Origin: Candidatus Nitrotoga sp. HW29
GTDB taxonomy: Bacteria; Pseudomonadota; Gammaproteobacteria; Burkholderiales; Gallionellaceae
DNA length: 64,000 bases
NCBI RefSeq assembly: GCF_924101635.2
Contig: NZ_CAKMAA020000012.1
Location: 17,992 to 81,991 of the forward strand
Direction: 5' to 3'
Shown in pieces: positions 37,697 to 46,131 of this stretch. The notes beneath the pieces are model-generated. The model saw only the letters and a program-made list of their open reading frames with translations, was not told the origin of the DNA and did no database searches. Numbering within the stretch: position 1 is the stretch's first letter; every line of letters begins with the position of its first letter. Position numbers and translations under genes: made by a program.

Positions 37697-38427
37697 CACG
37701 CTATCCTCCAAAAAGTATCATCGGTAAATCGGTTGAGAGTTTCACTTGCTGCATCACGGTTGAAATTGGCTGCGACTCCATCATCTTCCCACCACCACTC
37801 TGGAGGGACATTATCGCAAGCGAAATTGAATTCGACAATTGCATCCGCCAAACGATTGCGGTAGACATCGCGCTCCACCAAATCACCGATGATATTCAAA
37901 AGGCTGTTATTGAATACATGAGTCTGCGTAAATTGTAGCGAATCAAAGTGCGGGTCGAATACCTGATTGTGGTCAATAACGGCTAATCTCGAATTTTTTT
38001 GATCCCACAGCAAATTTGGATTGCCGCCTTTCTCGCTCAAAGTACGATCCGCGTTATGCACCCACCAGTCGAACAGCACCACATCTTTGCGAACTTGCTC
38101 ATCTACTTGGGTAATATGTGAAAAGGAAAACTCCTGTACATGTGGCAATGCCTTGGAGCCGAATACCAGCCCCGTACCCAGTTCGTTTGCATCTCCTCGG
38201 CTGCACCACCGGATTAATTCAGGCGGAATTTCCATGATTTCAAAATCAGGGACCGGCAGGCCAAAGGCGCGCGCCAGCCGTCCACCCACGTACTCTGCAA
38301 TCAAGCTTTGCCTGCCAGCCCCCCGGCCTTTGACAAAGTAAGCCTGCCCATCTTCGCAGCGGCAATAGAACGGTTTGGTGACGCCCTGAATCGAGCGGTC
38401 GAGAATTTCAACAATCTGGACAGTCAT
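37696..38427 (-). CDS. HipA-like kinase domain protein
   Basis: A 243-residue protein with a shortened HipA-like kinase fold. K33 (AYFVK) fits the ATP-binding lysine. The catalytic loop appears as FDWWVHNADRT with D127, followed by GGNPNLL (N138), and the metal-binding Asp as D152 in AVIDHNQVF. It lacks the N-terminal subdomain of E. coli HipA (440 residues), and no HipB-type HTH antitoxin gene is adjacent. Its partner is the downstream DUF3037 gene. A restriction-gene relic ends 15 bases upstream on the same strand. Confidence 0.8.
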   Translation of the reverse strand: MTVQIVEILDRSIQGVTKPFYCRCEDGQAYFVKGRGAGRQSLIAEYVGGRLARAFGLPVPDFEIMEIPPELIRWCSRGDANELGTGLVFGSKALPHVQEFSFSHITQVDEQVRKDVVLFDWWVHNADRTLSEKGGNPNLLWDQKNSRLAVIDHNQVFDPHFDSLQFTQTHVFNNSLLNIIGDLVERDVYRNRLADAIVEFNFACDNVPPEWWWEDDGVAANFNRDAASETLNRFTDDTFWRIA

Positions 38428-38442
38428 GCAACCCCCATCAAA

Positions 38443-38649
38443 TCAAGCGCCGCTTCCGGCATCCGCCCCATAAATATCAAGCGCTGGCAGGCTGTTCACA
38501 ATCTTCATCGTCTCCAGGCTTACTGTTACCACGTAAGTGGCTTCGTTGCGCAGGTAACACAGGACCGGCTCTTCAAAGTAGGTGCTTTTTTCTCGCTCTG
38601 TGACAGATGCTTGTCGAAAAGTTTCCAGCAGCTTTGGCAGAGCGGTCAT
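38443..38649 (-). pseudogene. relic of a large helicase/type ISP-like restriction gene
   Basis: This 68-codon ORF begins MTALPKLLETFRQASVTERE, then KSTYFEE..LCYLRNEATY. That beginning resembles the first 40 residues of very large predicted helicase/type ISP restriction-modification proteins (over 1500 residues). From about residue 40 it reads VVTVSLETMKIVNSLPALDI, which looks like the last residues of the same kind of protein. If so, an internal deletion fused start and end in frame. Assignment from memory of the family. It sits directly before the HipA-like gene. Confidence 0.4.
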
Positions 38650-38731
38650 ATTTGAAGTGTTTTAGTGGGCTAAGTTATTTTGCGGATTTAGCTTTGATAG
38701 CGATCGCGTTTGGCAGTATATCGCACCGATA

Positions 38732-38759
38732 TGGGGTGTAACATCTTTGCATCACCCCA
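38732..38759. repeat. inverted repeat upstream of CDF transporter
   Basis: tggggtg and caccccaa... form a 7-base stem (tggggtg/cacccca) with a 14-base loop, between the relic and the metal exporter gene. No T-run follows in either direction. It could be an operator or chance. Confidence 0.25.
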
Positions 38760-38947
38760 AAAAGTGTTTGAGGTAAGTTGAATCTGTTACACCTACGAAG
38801 AAATCGATCGCTTAGTAAGGGTGGTGCGACAGTTTGAACGTAACATATAGCTACTGTGTTTATGCTAGGGGATAGCGTCAGCCCATTGTTTACAAGATAT
38901 TTTGCTGCTAGTGTGTGTTTTATGTCACCGCTGCTCCTTGAGGAATC

Positions 38948-39844
38948 ATGACAGCCCATAATCACTCGCATAGCCACACCGCAAACTACGGTCGAGCATT
39001 TGCCATCGGCATTGCACTGAATGTGATGTTTGTAGTCGTTGAAACGATTTTTGGCTGGCAAGCCGACTCGCTTGCGCTACTCTCCGATGCCGGGCATAAC
39101 CTGAGCGATGTGCTTGGCTTACTTGTGGCTTATGGTGGCTTATATCTGGCACGGCTGCGGCCCAATCAGAAACACACATACGGTTTGGGGCGCGCCACAA
39201 TCCTTGCCGCGTTGTTTAATGCGATGATCTTGCTGATTGCGATAGGTGGAATCGTGTGGGAAGCCGCCGGCAGATTCACTCATCCGGTGCCGATTCAAGG
39301 TGGCATCGTTATGTGGGTTGCCGCCATGGGAGTCGTAATCAACGGCATCACTGCTTGGCTATTCATGTCCGGCAATAAAACAGATCTCAACCTGCGTGGA
39401 GCTTTTCTTCATATGGCGGCAGATGCGCTGGTTTCACTCGGTGTGGTCATCGCGGGCGCGATGTTTATCTGGACGGGTTGGGTTTGGCTCGACCCGGCCA
39501 TCAGTATGGTCATTGCTATCGTGATATTGTGGAGTACGTGGGATTTGCTGCGCCAGTCGTTACATCTTTCTTTGGACGGTGTGCCGGCATCAATCCAATT
39601 AGACAAGGTGAAAAATTATCTGGTAGTTCAGCCCAACGTCATCGAAATACATGATTTGCATGTATGGGCGATGAGTACCTCAGAAATTGCGCTGACCGTT
39701 CATTTGGTCATGCGTGACGGACATCCGGGGAATGACTTTCTGTGCCGTGTTGCGGAAGAGTTGCACGACAACTTTACTATTGGACACGTCACTATTCAGA
39801 TTGAGCTGGACAAACACCATTGTTCTTTATCCGGTCATACATAG
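38948..39844 (+). CDS. cation diffusion facilitator, zinc/cobalt exporter
   Basis: A 298-residue CDF protein with six helices that exports Zn2+ or similar ions against protons. A His-rich N-terminus (HNHSHSHT), the membrane metal site in LLSDAGHNLSD (helix 2) and HMAADALVSLGVV (helix 5), and the C-terminal cytoplasmic domain (VIEIHDLHVWAMS) are all visible. It is closest in style to ZitB/CzcD. Ribosome site tgagga. No metal regulator gene is adjacent. Confidence 0.9.
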   Translation: MTAHNHSHSHTANYGRAFAIGIALNVMFVVVETIFGWQADSLALLSDAGHNLSDVLGLLVAYGGLYLARLRPNQKHTYGLGRATILAALFNAMILLIAIGGIVWEAAGRFTHPVPIQGGIVMWVAAMGVVINGITAWLFMSGNKTDLNLRGAFLHMAADALVSLGVVIAGAMFIWTGWVWLDPAISMVIAIVILWSTWDLLRQSLHLSLDGVPASIQLDKVKNYLVVQPNVIEIHDLHVWAMSTSEIALTVHLVMRDGHPGNDFLCRVAEELHDNFTIGHVTIQIELDKHHCSLSGHT

Positions 39845-40022
39845 TTGGCACTTAAAGAGGTAGATTGATCACACTGGAGTAATCGGGAACAGAAGATTGA
39901 TCAGTCAATACATTAAATTAATTGGCCATGAGCGGACGAGTCAAGCGGTTTTTTAGCATTGGTGAGGAGAGAAAGTCCGTGCGCATATTCAAACTTGCGT
40001 CTTATTTTATTAGACGAGAGTG

Positions 40023-41111
40023 TTATTGTTTCGCCTTCCTTCGGTTCCACCACATGATGTAGCCAGTGGTAAATAGAATGAGCGGTGACAAACCGATGAT
40101 CACTTGTAAAAAGCGGGTAGGTGTCCCGCCTATTACACCGATATGTATCGGGTAAAGTGTGTTAAAAATGCGCGTGCCCAGAGAGGCCTTCAACGCGTTT
40201 TCCACCTGTAATACCTTTCCTGAATATTGATCAAAATAGACGAAATTTCTACCATTTGGATGAAATTCCTGGACAAATTTTTTTCGTACTACCAAGGGTG
40301 CCGTCGGTTTCTGGGGCAGGTTAATCCAGGTGGTGGAGGCAGGCAGTATATAGTCGGCTTGATGCAACATCATGTCGAGTGCAGGCCTCGGCATTTGTGC
40401 TTGACGTGGATCGGAAAGCGGTGGGGCAGCCCGCGGTGGGCTTTGAGTGATTGCATTGATCAAGTTAATAACCGTTTTATTAAATACTAAAGATGTGCCT
40501 GTAGAAGCAATGAGTAGAATAAAAAAAACGGCATAGATACCCGAGGCGCGGTGTATATCAAAATTTATTCTTTTCCATTGTGCGGCCCACTGAATTTTAA
40601 ATCCCGGAGAAAATTTTCTGTTTCGCGGCCACCATAAAATAAGGCCGGTTATGCTCATGCCAATCAGTAGCAATGCACTTATACCAAGGATAATTTCGCC
40701 ACGCTCGCCATTTAAAAGTTCGGTGTGCAGAAGCGCAATCCATCCGGTAAATGTATCTTTTTGTTGGTGTTCGCCCAAGATCATGCCGTTATAAGGATCA
40801 ACATAAATGAACAAATCATGCGCATTGTTCATCTTAATTAAATAGGCTTGCTCTGGAGTGCGCGGCATACGGATGAAAAACGGTTTATCTTCCGGATAGG
40901 CGTGCTGCACTGTTTCCAGTGCCGCCTGTAAAGAAACACGCTCGTCACGCGGTATGGTGTTCATCAATTCGGGATATACCAGCGCCTCGATCTCTTCGCG
41001 AAATACCAATATGCTACCGGTCAGCCCGCTTAATATCAGCAGCAATCCGATAGCCAAACCGGTATACAGATGTAATTGGAAAACAATTTTTCTGGTAGTC
41101 ACGGCTGACAT
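40023..41111 (-). CDS. PepSY-associated membrane protein
   Basis: A 362-residue protein with four main helices and PepSY domains in two periplasmic loops. Features: KIVFQLHLYTGLAIGLLLILSGLTGS at the start, LHTELL, WWPRNRKFS, NFDIHRASGIYAVFF with a conserved histidine, and PIHIGVIGG near the end. These histidines resemble a haem-binding or ferric-reductase pattern, and such proteins are common next to TonB receptors. It is the last gene of the siderophore operon, 18 bases after the citrate-synthase-like gene. A role in reducing or moving siderophore iron at the inner membrane is inference. Confidence 0.85.
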   Translation of the reverse strand: MSAVTTRKIVFQLHLYTGLAIGLLLILSGLTGSILVFREEIEALVYPELMNTIPRDERVSLQAALETVQHAYPEDKPFFIRMPRTPEQAYLIKMNNAHDLFIYVDPYNGMILGEHQQKDTFTGWIALLHTELLNGERGEIILGISALLLIGMSITGLILWWPRNRKFSPGFKIQWAAQWKRINFDIHRASGIYAVFFILLIASTGTSLVFNKTVINLINAITQSPPRAAPPLSDPRQAQMPRPALDMMLHQADYILPASTTWINLPQKPTAPLVVRKKFVQEFHPNGRNFVYFDQYSGKVLQVENALKASLGTRIFNTLYPIHIGVIGGTPTRFLQVIIGLSPLILFTTGYIMWWNRRKAKQ

Positions 41112-41129
41112 CAGATTTTTTCTATCAAT

Positions 41130-41891
41130 TTACTTAAACCCCATCAAGTGAGCTTTGAGCGCCCGAAAGTTTACTCCCCGATCGTCTCCCAGCAAATAGG
41201 CTTGCACACCGCGCTCCTTCCAGGCATGTAGTTGGTTTGCAGCACGCGGAATCGCGCAGAATTGGACATTACGCTCGAAGCAGGCAGTAGCAATTTTATC
41301 GATTGCGGCTTCCACGCTCGGATGTTGCGCTTGCCCCGGCAGACCATAAGATTGCGATAAATCGATCGCCCCTTCAAGCACCATGTCAATACCGGTGACC
41401 GATAGAATGGCATCCAGATTATCGATGCCTTCTTTATCCTCGATCATCGCTACTACCATGATTTCAGCATTGGCTCGCTCAAAATAGGTCGGCAGATCGA
41501 GAGTGCCAAAACCGGTGGTACGTCCCCCGCTGATGCCACGGCTTCCCAGCGGATAATACCGGCTGGCGGTGACTGCCTGTTCGGCATCGAAGCGGTTGCG
41601 TACATGCGGTATGACGATTCCTTGAGCGCCGCAATCCAATGCACGCAAGATGTTTTCCGGCGCGGCATTGGGCACTCTGATCAAGGGTGTCATGGCGGCG
41701 CATTCGGCGGCTCGCACCATGTTTTCAAGTGTTTCCGGATTTACGCAAACGTGCTCCATGTCCAGAATCACGAAATCGTAGCCCGCATAGCCAATCATTT
41801 CGACTACCAACGGCGACGGAATCGAATTGAGCAATCCGAAAACAGTCTTGCCATTAACGAGCGCCTGTTTAAGTTGATTGGTTTGCAACAT
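41130..41891 (-). CDS. SbnG-like citrate synthase (HpcH/HpaI aldolase family)
   Basis: A 253-residue TIM-barrel protein. Metal ligands are expected at Glu of AMIEDKEG and Asp of GAIDLSQSYG; the arginine motif is PLIRVPN. The family's aldolases act in aromatic catabolism, but SbnG of Staphylococcus makes citrate for staphyloferrin B from oxaloacetate and acetyl-CoA. The siderophore setting and the segment EGAIDLSQS support the SbnG-like role. Its start lies 23 bases inside the decarboxylase gene, with ggag upstream, so the two are coupled. Confidence 0.75.
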   Translation of the reverse strand: MLQTNQLKQALVNGKTVFGLLNSIPSPLVVEMIGYAGYDFVILDMEHVCVNPETLENMVRAAECAAMTPLIRVPNAAPENILRALDCGAQGIVIPHVRNRFDAEQAVTASRYYPLGSRGISGGRTTGFGTLDLPTYFERANAEIMVVAMIEDKEGIDNLDAILSVTGIDMVLEGAIDLSQSYGLPGQAQHPSVEAAIDKIATACFERNVQFCAIPRAANQLHAWKERGVQAYLLGDDRGVNFRALKAHLMGFK

Positions 41892-43107
41892 ATGGTTGCT
41901 CCTCTATTGGCAAATACCATTGCTGCGGATGTGGATGACGCAAAAAATCGTGATGGGATATATGCCAGGCATAGGCACCCGCATAAGGAAATACCAGCAA
42001 GTCGCCACAACGCGCCGATTTGACTGACACGTCAAATGCCAGCAAGTCTTTCGGCGTGCATAATTGCCCCACAATATTCACTTTTTCGTTGGAAATTTCA
42101 GGGCGTGGAAATGGATACTGCCATTCATTGATCGGTATCACATGAAAGGGATGGCTGTGACCTTGCGCGTAAGGCGTGCGAAAGTGATGTGAGCCGCCTC
42201 TGCCGACTATAAAGCTCTTGCCGTAGCTCCGCTTGATATCGATAATCTGCATCACATAGTAGCCGCAGGCGGCGGTGATATAACGGCCTAACTCAAAACG
42301 TACACGGATCCCAGGCAAGCCGCTATTTTTTAATAATGCGGACAATCCGGCGCTAAAAACTGTCCAGTCGAATTGCTGTTGAGGTTGCCGATAATTAATA
42401 CCAATACCGCCACCTACATTGATATGGTCGATTTCCAACTCGTATACATCGCACCATCGCCGGACCTGTCTTAGATATGACGCCACCAGTTGCAAATGGG
42501 CTTGGGCGTCGAGCTGATGTGATAACAAGTGAAAATGAAAGCCGCGCAGCCGAATTTCAGGATGAGCCCGTAACCATCGCATGCATTCCGGCAATTGCTG
42601 AATAGAAATGCCAAATGGAGTTGGTTTTCCACCCATCATCAAGCTGGTTTCTGCCAAATTGTCGACTACCATGTTGAGACGTAACAGTATCGCCACCGTT
42701 TTATCTGTCTGGATGGCAATCCCGGCTAACCGCTGTAATTCGTTAAGACTTTCAACATGCAGACAATCGACATTTTGATCTATCGCCTCATCGAGTTCCT
42801 GATCCAATTTACCCGGGCCGCTAAAAATCACCGGCATATCTGCAAAGTGTTCACGCACCCAGGCTAGCTCGCCGCCCGAAGATACCTCAAAGCCATTTAT
42901 GATGGGTGCCAGTGTCTGCAGAATGGGTAGATCAGAATTGGCTTTTATCGCGTAAAATAATTCATAGCCTTCAGGCAAAGTTTTGATCAAATTTGCCGCA
43001 TGCCGCCGCAAGGCCGCCAAGTCATATACATAAGCACACAATGGCTCGTCGGTATCGGCCTGTGCAGCGCAAATGCTTTTAAATACTTCAGTTAATCTTA
43101 ACTTCAT
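41869..43107 (-). CDS. PLP-dependent decarboxylase, PvsE/SbnH-like
   Basis: A 412-residue type III-fold PLP enzyme related to diaminopimelate decarboxylase. K55 in FYAIKANSD should carry PLP. The glycine loop VGGGIGINY and the end motif GQLCTPKDLLAFDV, with the catalytic cysteine, are present. In vibrioferrin synthesis PvsE makes the ethanolamine unit by decarboxylating a serine-derived intermediate; SbnH does the analogous step in staphyloferrin B. It overlaps the upstream synthetase by four bases. Confidence 0.85.
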   Translation of the reverse strand: MKLRLTEVFKSICAAQADTDEPLCAYVYDLAALRRHAANLIKTLPEGYELFYAIKANSDLPILQTLAPIINGFEVSSGGELAWVREHFADMPVIFSGPGKLDQELDEAIDQNVDCLHVESLNELQRLAGIAIQTDKTVAILLRLNMVVDNLAETSLMMGGKPTPFGISIQQLPECMRWLRAHPEIRLRGFHFHLLSHQLDAQAHLQLVASYLRQVRRWCDVYELEIDHINVGGGIGINYRQPQQQFDWTVFSAGLSALLKNSGLPGIRVRFELGRYITAACGYYVMQIIDIKRSYGKSFIVGRGGSHHFRTPYAQGHSHPFHVIPINEWQYPFPRPEISNEKVNIVGQLCTPKDLLAFDVSVKSARCGDLLVFPYAGAYAWHISHHDFLRHPHPQQWYLPIEEQPYVANQST

Positions 43108-44936
43108 GTACCATCCTCTCCCAGCGCACCCAGCGGGTTATTCACCGGTAAGTACGCTGAAGCGCGATCCGCCCGCTTGAAAAAACGGTTGATCAAATTT
43201 GCTTTTCCTGGAAGCGGCTCACCATTAAACAAGGCATTAATACACCGTGCTGAAACGTCGTCTCCATAGTGACGTTGATAAACATGCAGATGGTGTCGTA
43301 CCATTGTCCATAAGCGATTGTTTAATGCCGGTTTACCTGCACTGATCTGGCTGATTGCCTCGCAAAAATTGTTGACGAACAGGCAATAGGCAACTCGTTT
43401 CCATCCCTGATCATTGCTATACCAGAGGGACTCGCGGGCGCGCGGACTTATGGTTTCCAGTTGATTTGTGCAATAGCGCTCTTTCACCAGCTTGACCCCC
43501 TCGAAATCGCGCAAGAAAACCTGTTGCGGTTCTCCTCCGGTCACGCCGATTATCACGTTTTGCAAGTGCGGCTCGAATATGACACCGTGAGCGAAATAGC
43601 AGTACAGTACCGGATACATGATTTCGGCGACGTAACGCGAAAACCATTGTTCGGCGGCCTCCTCGAAGGGTATTTTTCTATGCTGCTCCATGTTCGCAAG
43701 CAATTCACGAATGCGAGCTTCTCCATAGACGTGGTTACCGAATAATGCACCGGCCAAAATAGGCGTTACACCGGTAAGCAGCACATCGGCGAAATTTTGC
43801 CGCAGGATCATGCCGAAGCCTTCGGTTACCTCCTTGGCAAAGTGATCTTCCTGCTTTAAATCTACCGAGATGAATGCTGGCTCTTCCAATACTCGGATCC
43901 CCGGGAATTGCAGCTCCAAGCTTGGCATTAATGCGCGCATGATTTTGGTCACTTGCAGTGCACCCTCAAGTTCGTAAACCGCATTTTTGCGTACACAGTT
44001 GGTTATTCGAATGTTCAATGAACACTTGTAGAAATACGGATTGTCGGGATGGAACAGGGTGCGGATTGACGAGGTGGGGTAATAATTTGGTCCTTGTTGT
44101 CCCAGGTTGCGGATACGTCCGGTTCGGATTGCTGCCGCAACGCTTACATGGCCGAGCAGATAGCGTGCCTGCCACGGATGGGTCGGAATTAACGCAAACT
44201 CATCGTCAGCGGCGAGACCGGCAGGTGCCTGGGCCGTGACGATTTGATCGCACGACTCGGTAAGCATCGATTGCTGCAATAAGTATTCGCGGCGTACTGC
44301 GAAGTAATGCAGAGGGAAGTTTGCCCCTGTTTCTGGTGAATAGCGCAGCATATCTTCGTGGGAAACGCCTTGGCGGCTTTTCGGAGCGGGGTGAAACGGA
44401 TGGCCAAAAATCAGCGATTGTTCGGATTCAATAAATGCCTGTAATGGTTCCTGCGAAAAGCGTCCAGGGCGGGAAGCGCATAGCACGGCAGTGGTAACTG
44501 CAACGCTGTCGTGAATCTGTTGCATCAACTCATCGTTCACAGGTAGTTTATTCTTCAAAGACATCTCGCGTAGCAAAAGTCTCGCGAACACTTGCCAATC
44601 CAGCAAGGCCCAGGGTTTTCCAGGGGATTTGCAATAGAATGGTGATTGGTAGCGATAGTTGCTAGTGAGGGAAGCGCCGTCGACTACCGTGAGCAGACGA
44701 TCTCCGGTAAGCGGCAGTCGAACGTGCATGATGCGGCCACCGCTACGCTGTAAAGCCAGTCGTATGGATACCGGATTATCGTTTTGGCCGAATAAAGGCC
44801 CCACGCTTAATTGCCCTTCCGGGCCCGCCACCTCACGGCAATAGCAATTAAGCAAAGTTTCCATAGAGCGTCGACCGGCTTCCTGGTGAGCTATTTGTAG
44901 GGAGTCGATGGCTTCCGCTAAATTGTTGGTATGCAT
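43104..44936 (-). CDS. NIS siderophore synthetase, PvsD-like
   Basis: A 610-residue IucA/IucC-family ligase that joins a carboxylate such as citrate to an amine or alcohol using ATP. Motifs: FGHPFHPAPKSRQG (around 175), ALIPTHPWQARYL, the ATP/citrate-binding KCSLNIRITNCVRKN and the C-terminal FhuF-like region. Full length. The start at 44936 has a perfect aggagg. By order it corresponds to PvsD, thought to couple citrate to serine. Coordinates of the pathway step are inferred from the cluster, not from residues. Confidence 0.88.
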   Translation of the reverse strand: MHTNNLAEAIDSLQIAHQEAGRRSMETLLNCYCREVAGPEGQLSVGPLFGQNDNPVSIRLALQRSGGRIMHVRLPLTGDRLLTVVDGASLTSNYRYQSPFYCKSPGKPWALLDWQVFARLLLREMSLKNKLPVNDELMQQIHDSVAVTTAVLCASRPGRFSQEPLQAFIESEQSLIFGHPFHPAPKSRQGVSHEDMLRYSPETGANFPLHYFAVRREYLLQQSMLTESCDQIVTAQAPAGLAADDEFALIPTHPWQARYLLGHVSVAAAIRTGRIRNLGQQGPNYYPTSSIRTLFHPDNPYFYKCSLNIRITNCVRKNAVYELEGALQVTKIMRALMPSLELQFPGIRVLEEPAFISVDLKQEDHFAKEVTEGFGMILRQNFADVLLTGVTPILAGALFGNHVYGEARIRELLANMEQHRKIPFEEAAEQWFSRYVAEIMYPVLYCYFAHGVIFEPHLQNVIIGVTGGEPQQVFLRDFEGVKLVKERYCTNQLETISPRARESLWYSNDQGWKRVAYCLFVNNFCEAISQISAGKPALNNRLWTMVRHHLHVYQRHYGDDVSARCINALFNGEPLPGKANLINRFFKRADRASAYLPVNNPLGALGEDGT

Positions 44937-44958
44937 GGTTCCTCCTAATGGGTAATGA

Positions 44959-46131
44959 CTAAGAATTGTTTAGGTGTAAACGATATGCCGCTAAGCCAGC
45001 CAGATATAAGCCAGCAATGAATAGAGTGAATGCGCCAATAAAAAAAGGGGCGCGTAAATCGAGCATTTGAACCGCAGTACCGGCAATTAAACCGGCGATA
45101 ACGGCGCCCCATTTGGAACTGCTTTCGAACCAGCCGAAAGTGCGTCCTGCATTGCCGCTGGTTACGATGCCCGCGATTAGCGTGTGCAATCCTATGAAGC
45201 CGATGGTCATGCTGAATCCCATTACGATGCGCCAGGCAACCACGGCAGGTAGCGACGGAAATAGCGCTTGACCGAACAGTGATGCAGCTAGCAACAGATA
45301 TGATATCGACAGCATGAACATCAAGCTGCGCTGCTCCAGATAACGATTCAATGGTACTGCGCACAATAGATAGATCAAATGCGGGAGCCCAAACAGTAGC
45401 CCGGCTATAGCCGGTGTAACTGAGCTGAAATCAGCTTGAATAAAGGGAATAAAATAAGGAAACGTAATGACGGTGGCAAATATGAACGCGAACTGCAAGG
45501 CGTAGACTTGCTGAGACGAGGCTTCTCTCGCTTTACCCGTGGCCTGCATCGGTGTTTTAGTCGCCGTTTGTACTTGAGAAACAGGCAGCCATCCAATGAA
45601 CAGCGCAGCGATTAGCGGTAACAGCGCCAGGTAACGGTATAGCTCAATAGGAGATTCGATAGTCATTAGCAGGCCTAATCCCGCCGGTGCGACCACCAAT
45701 GCCGCCCGTGCCGACCATTGCATCAATGTCAGACTGCGGGTTAGGTCTGTGCCGTTTACTACCGTTGCCAAATAAGCATTGGAGGCGGCGAAGGTCCCGC
45801 CGAGCAAACCTTGCAGTGATAAAGCAATGAAGAATACCCAGATATTTGGAGCAAATCCGGCGAGCAGAAAACTTCCCGCCAATCCCAGTTGAGCGCGCAG
45901 CAATAACGGCTTTTTGCCGTATTTATCCGCCAACTTGCCCCACCACGGACTGCTAATCGCGGTAAAAAAAGTTGGCATGACATATAACCATCCAGCCAGA
46001 TAGGTGGCTTCGCTGTGCAATGATTTATTGAGTATCAGTGCAAAAAACGGCGGCATGCCAAGCGCTGCGAAAGCGGCTATAAAGTGGCAAACCATGATGG
46101 TGGCGACGATGCGTCGCCGCTCATTTTTCAA
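44959..46131 (-). CDS. MFS siderophore exporter, PvsC/SbnD-like
   Basis: A 390-residue twelve-helix major facilitator with the loop-2 motif GKLADKYGKKPLL. It sits between the two synthetases exactly where PvsC is found, so export of the finished siderophore is likely. The start appears to be TTG at 46131, overlapping the upstream stop as TTGA; the next ATG is 12 codons further in. Confidence 0.87.
   Translation of the reverse strand: MKNERRRIVATIMVCHFIAAFAALGMPPFFALILNKSLHSEATYLAGWLYVMPTFFTAISSPWWGKLADKYGKKPLLLRAQLGLAGSFLLAGFAPNIWVFFIALSLQGLLGGTFAASNAYLATVVNGTDLTRSLTLMQWSARAALVVAPAGLGLLMTIESPIELYRYLALLPLIAALFIGWLPVSQVQTATKTPMQATGKAREASSQQVYALQFAFIFATVITFPYFIPFIQADFSSVTPAIAGLLFGLPHLIYLLCAVPLNRYLEQRSLMFMLSISYLLLAASLFGQALFPSLPAVVAWRIVMGFSMTIGFIGLHTLIAGIVTSGNAGRTFGWFESSSKWGAVIAGLIAGTAVQMLDLRAPFFIGAFTLFIAGLYLAGLAAYRLHLNNS

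Noticed and set aside
38675..39061. 128-residue minus-strand ORF
   Set aside because: It overlaps the start of the CDF transporter on the other strand and shows no family features.
41130..41891. Aromatic-catabolism aldolase (HpaI) as the primary function
   Set aside because: No aromatic degradation genes are nearby, and the gene is translationally coupled within a siderophore operon, so an SbnG-like role fits better.
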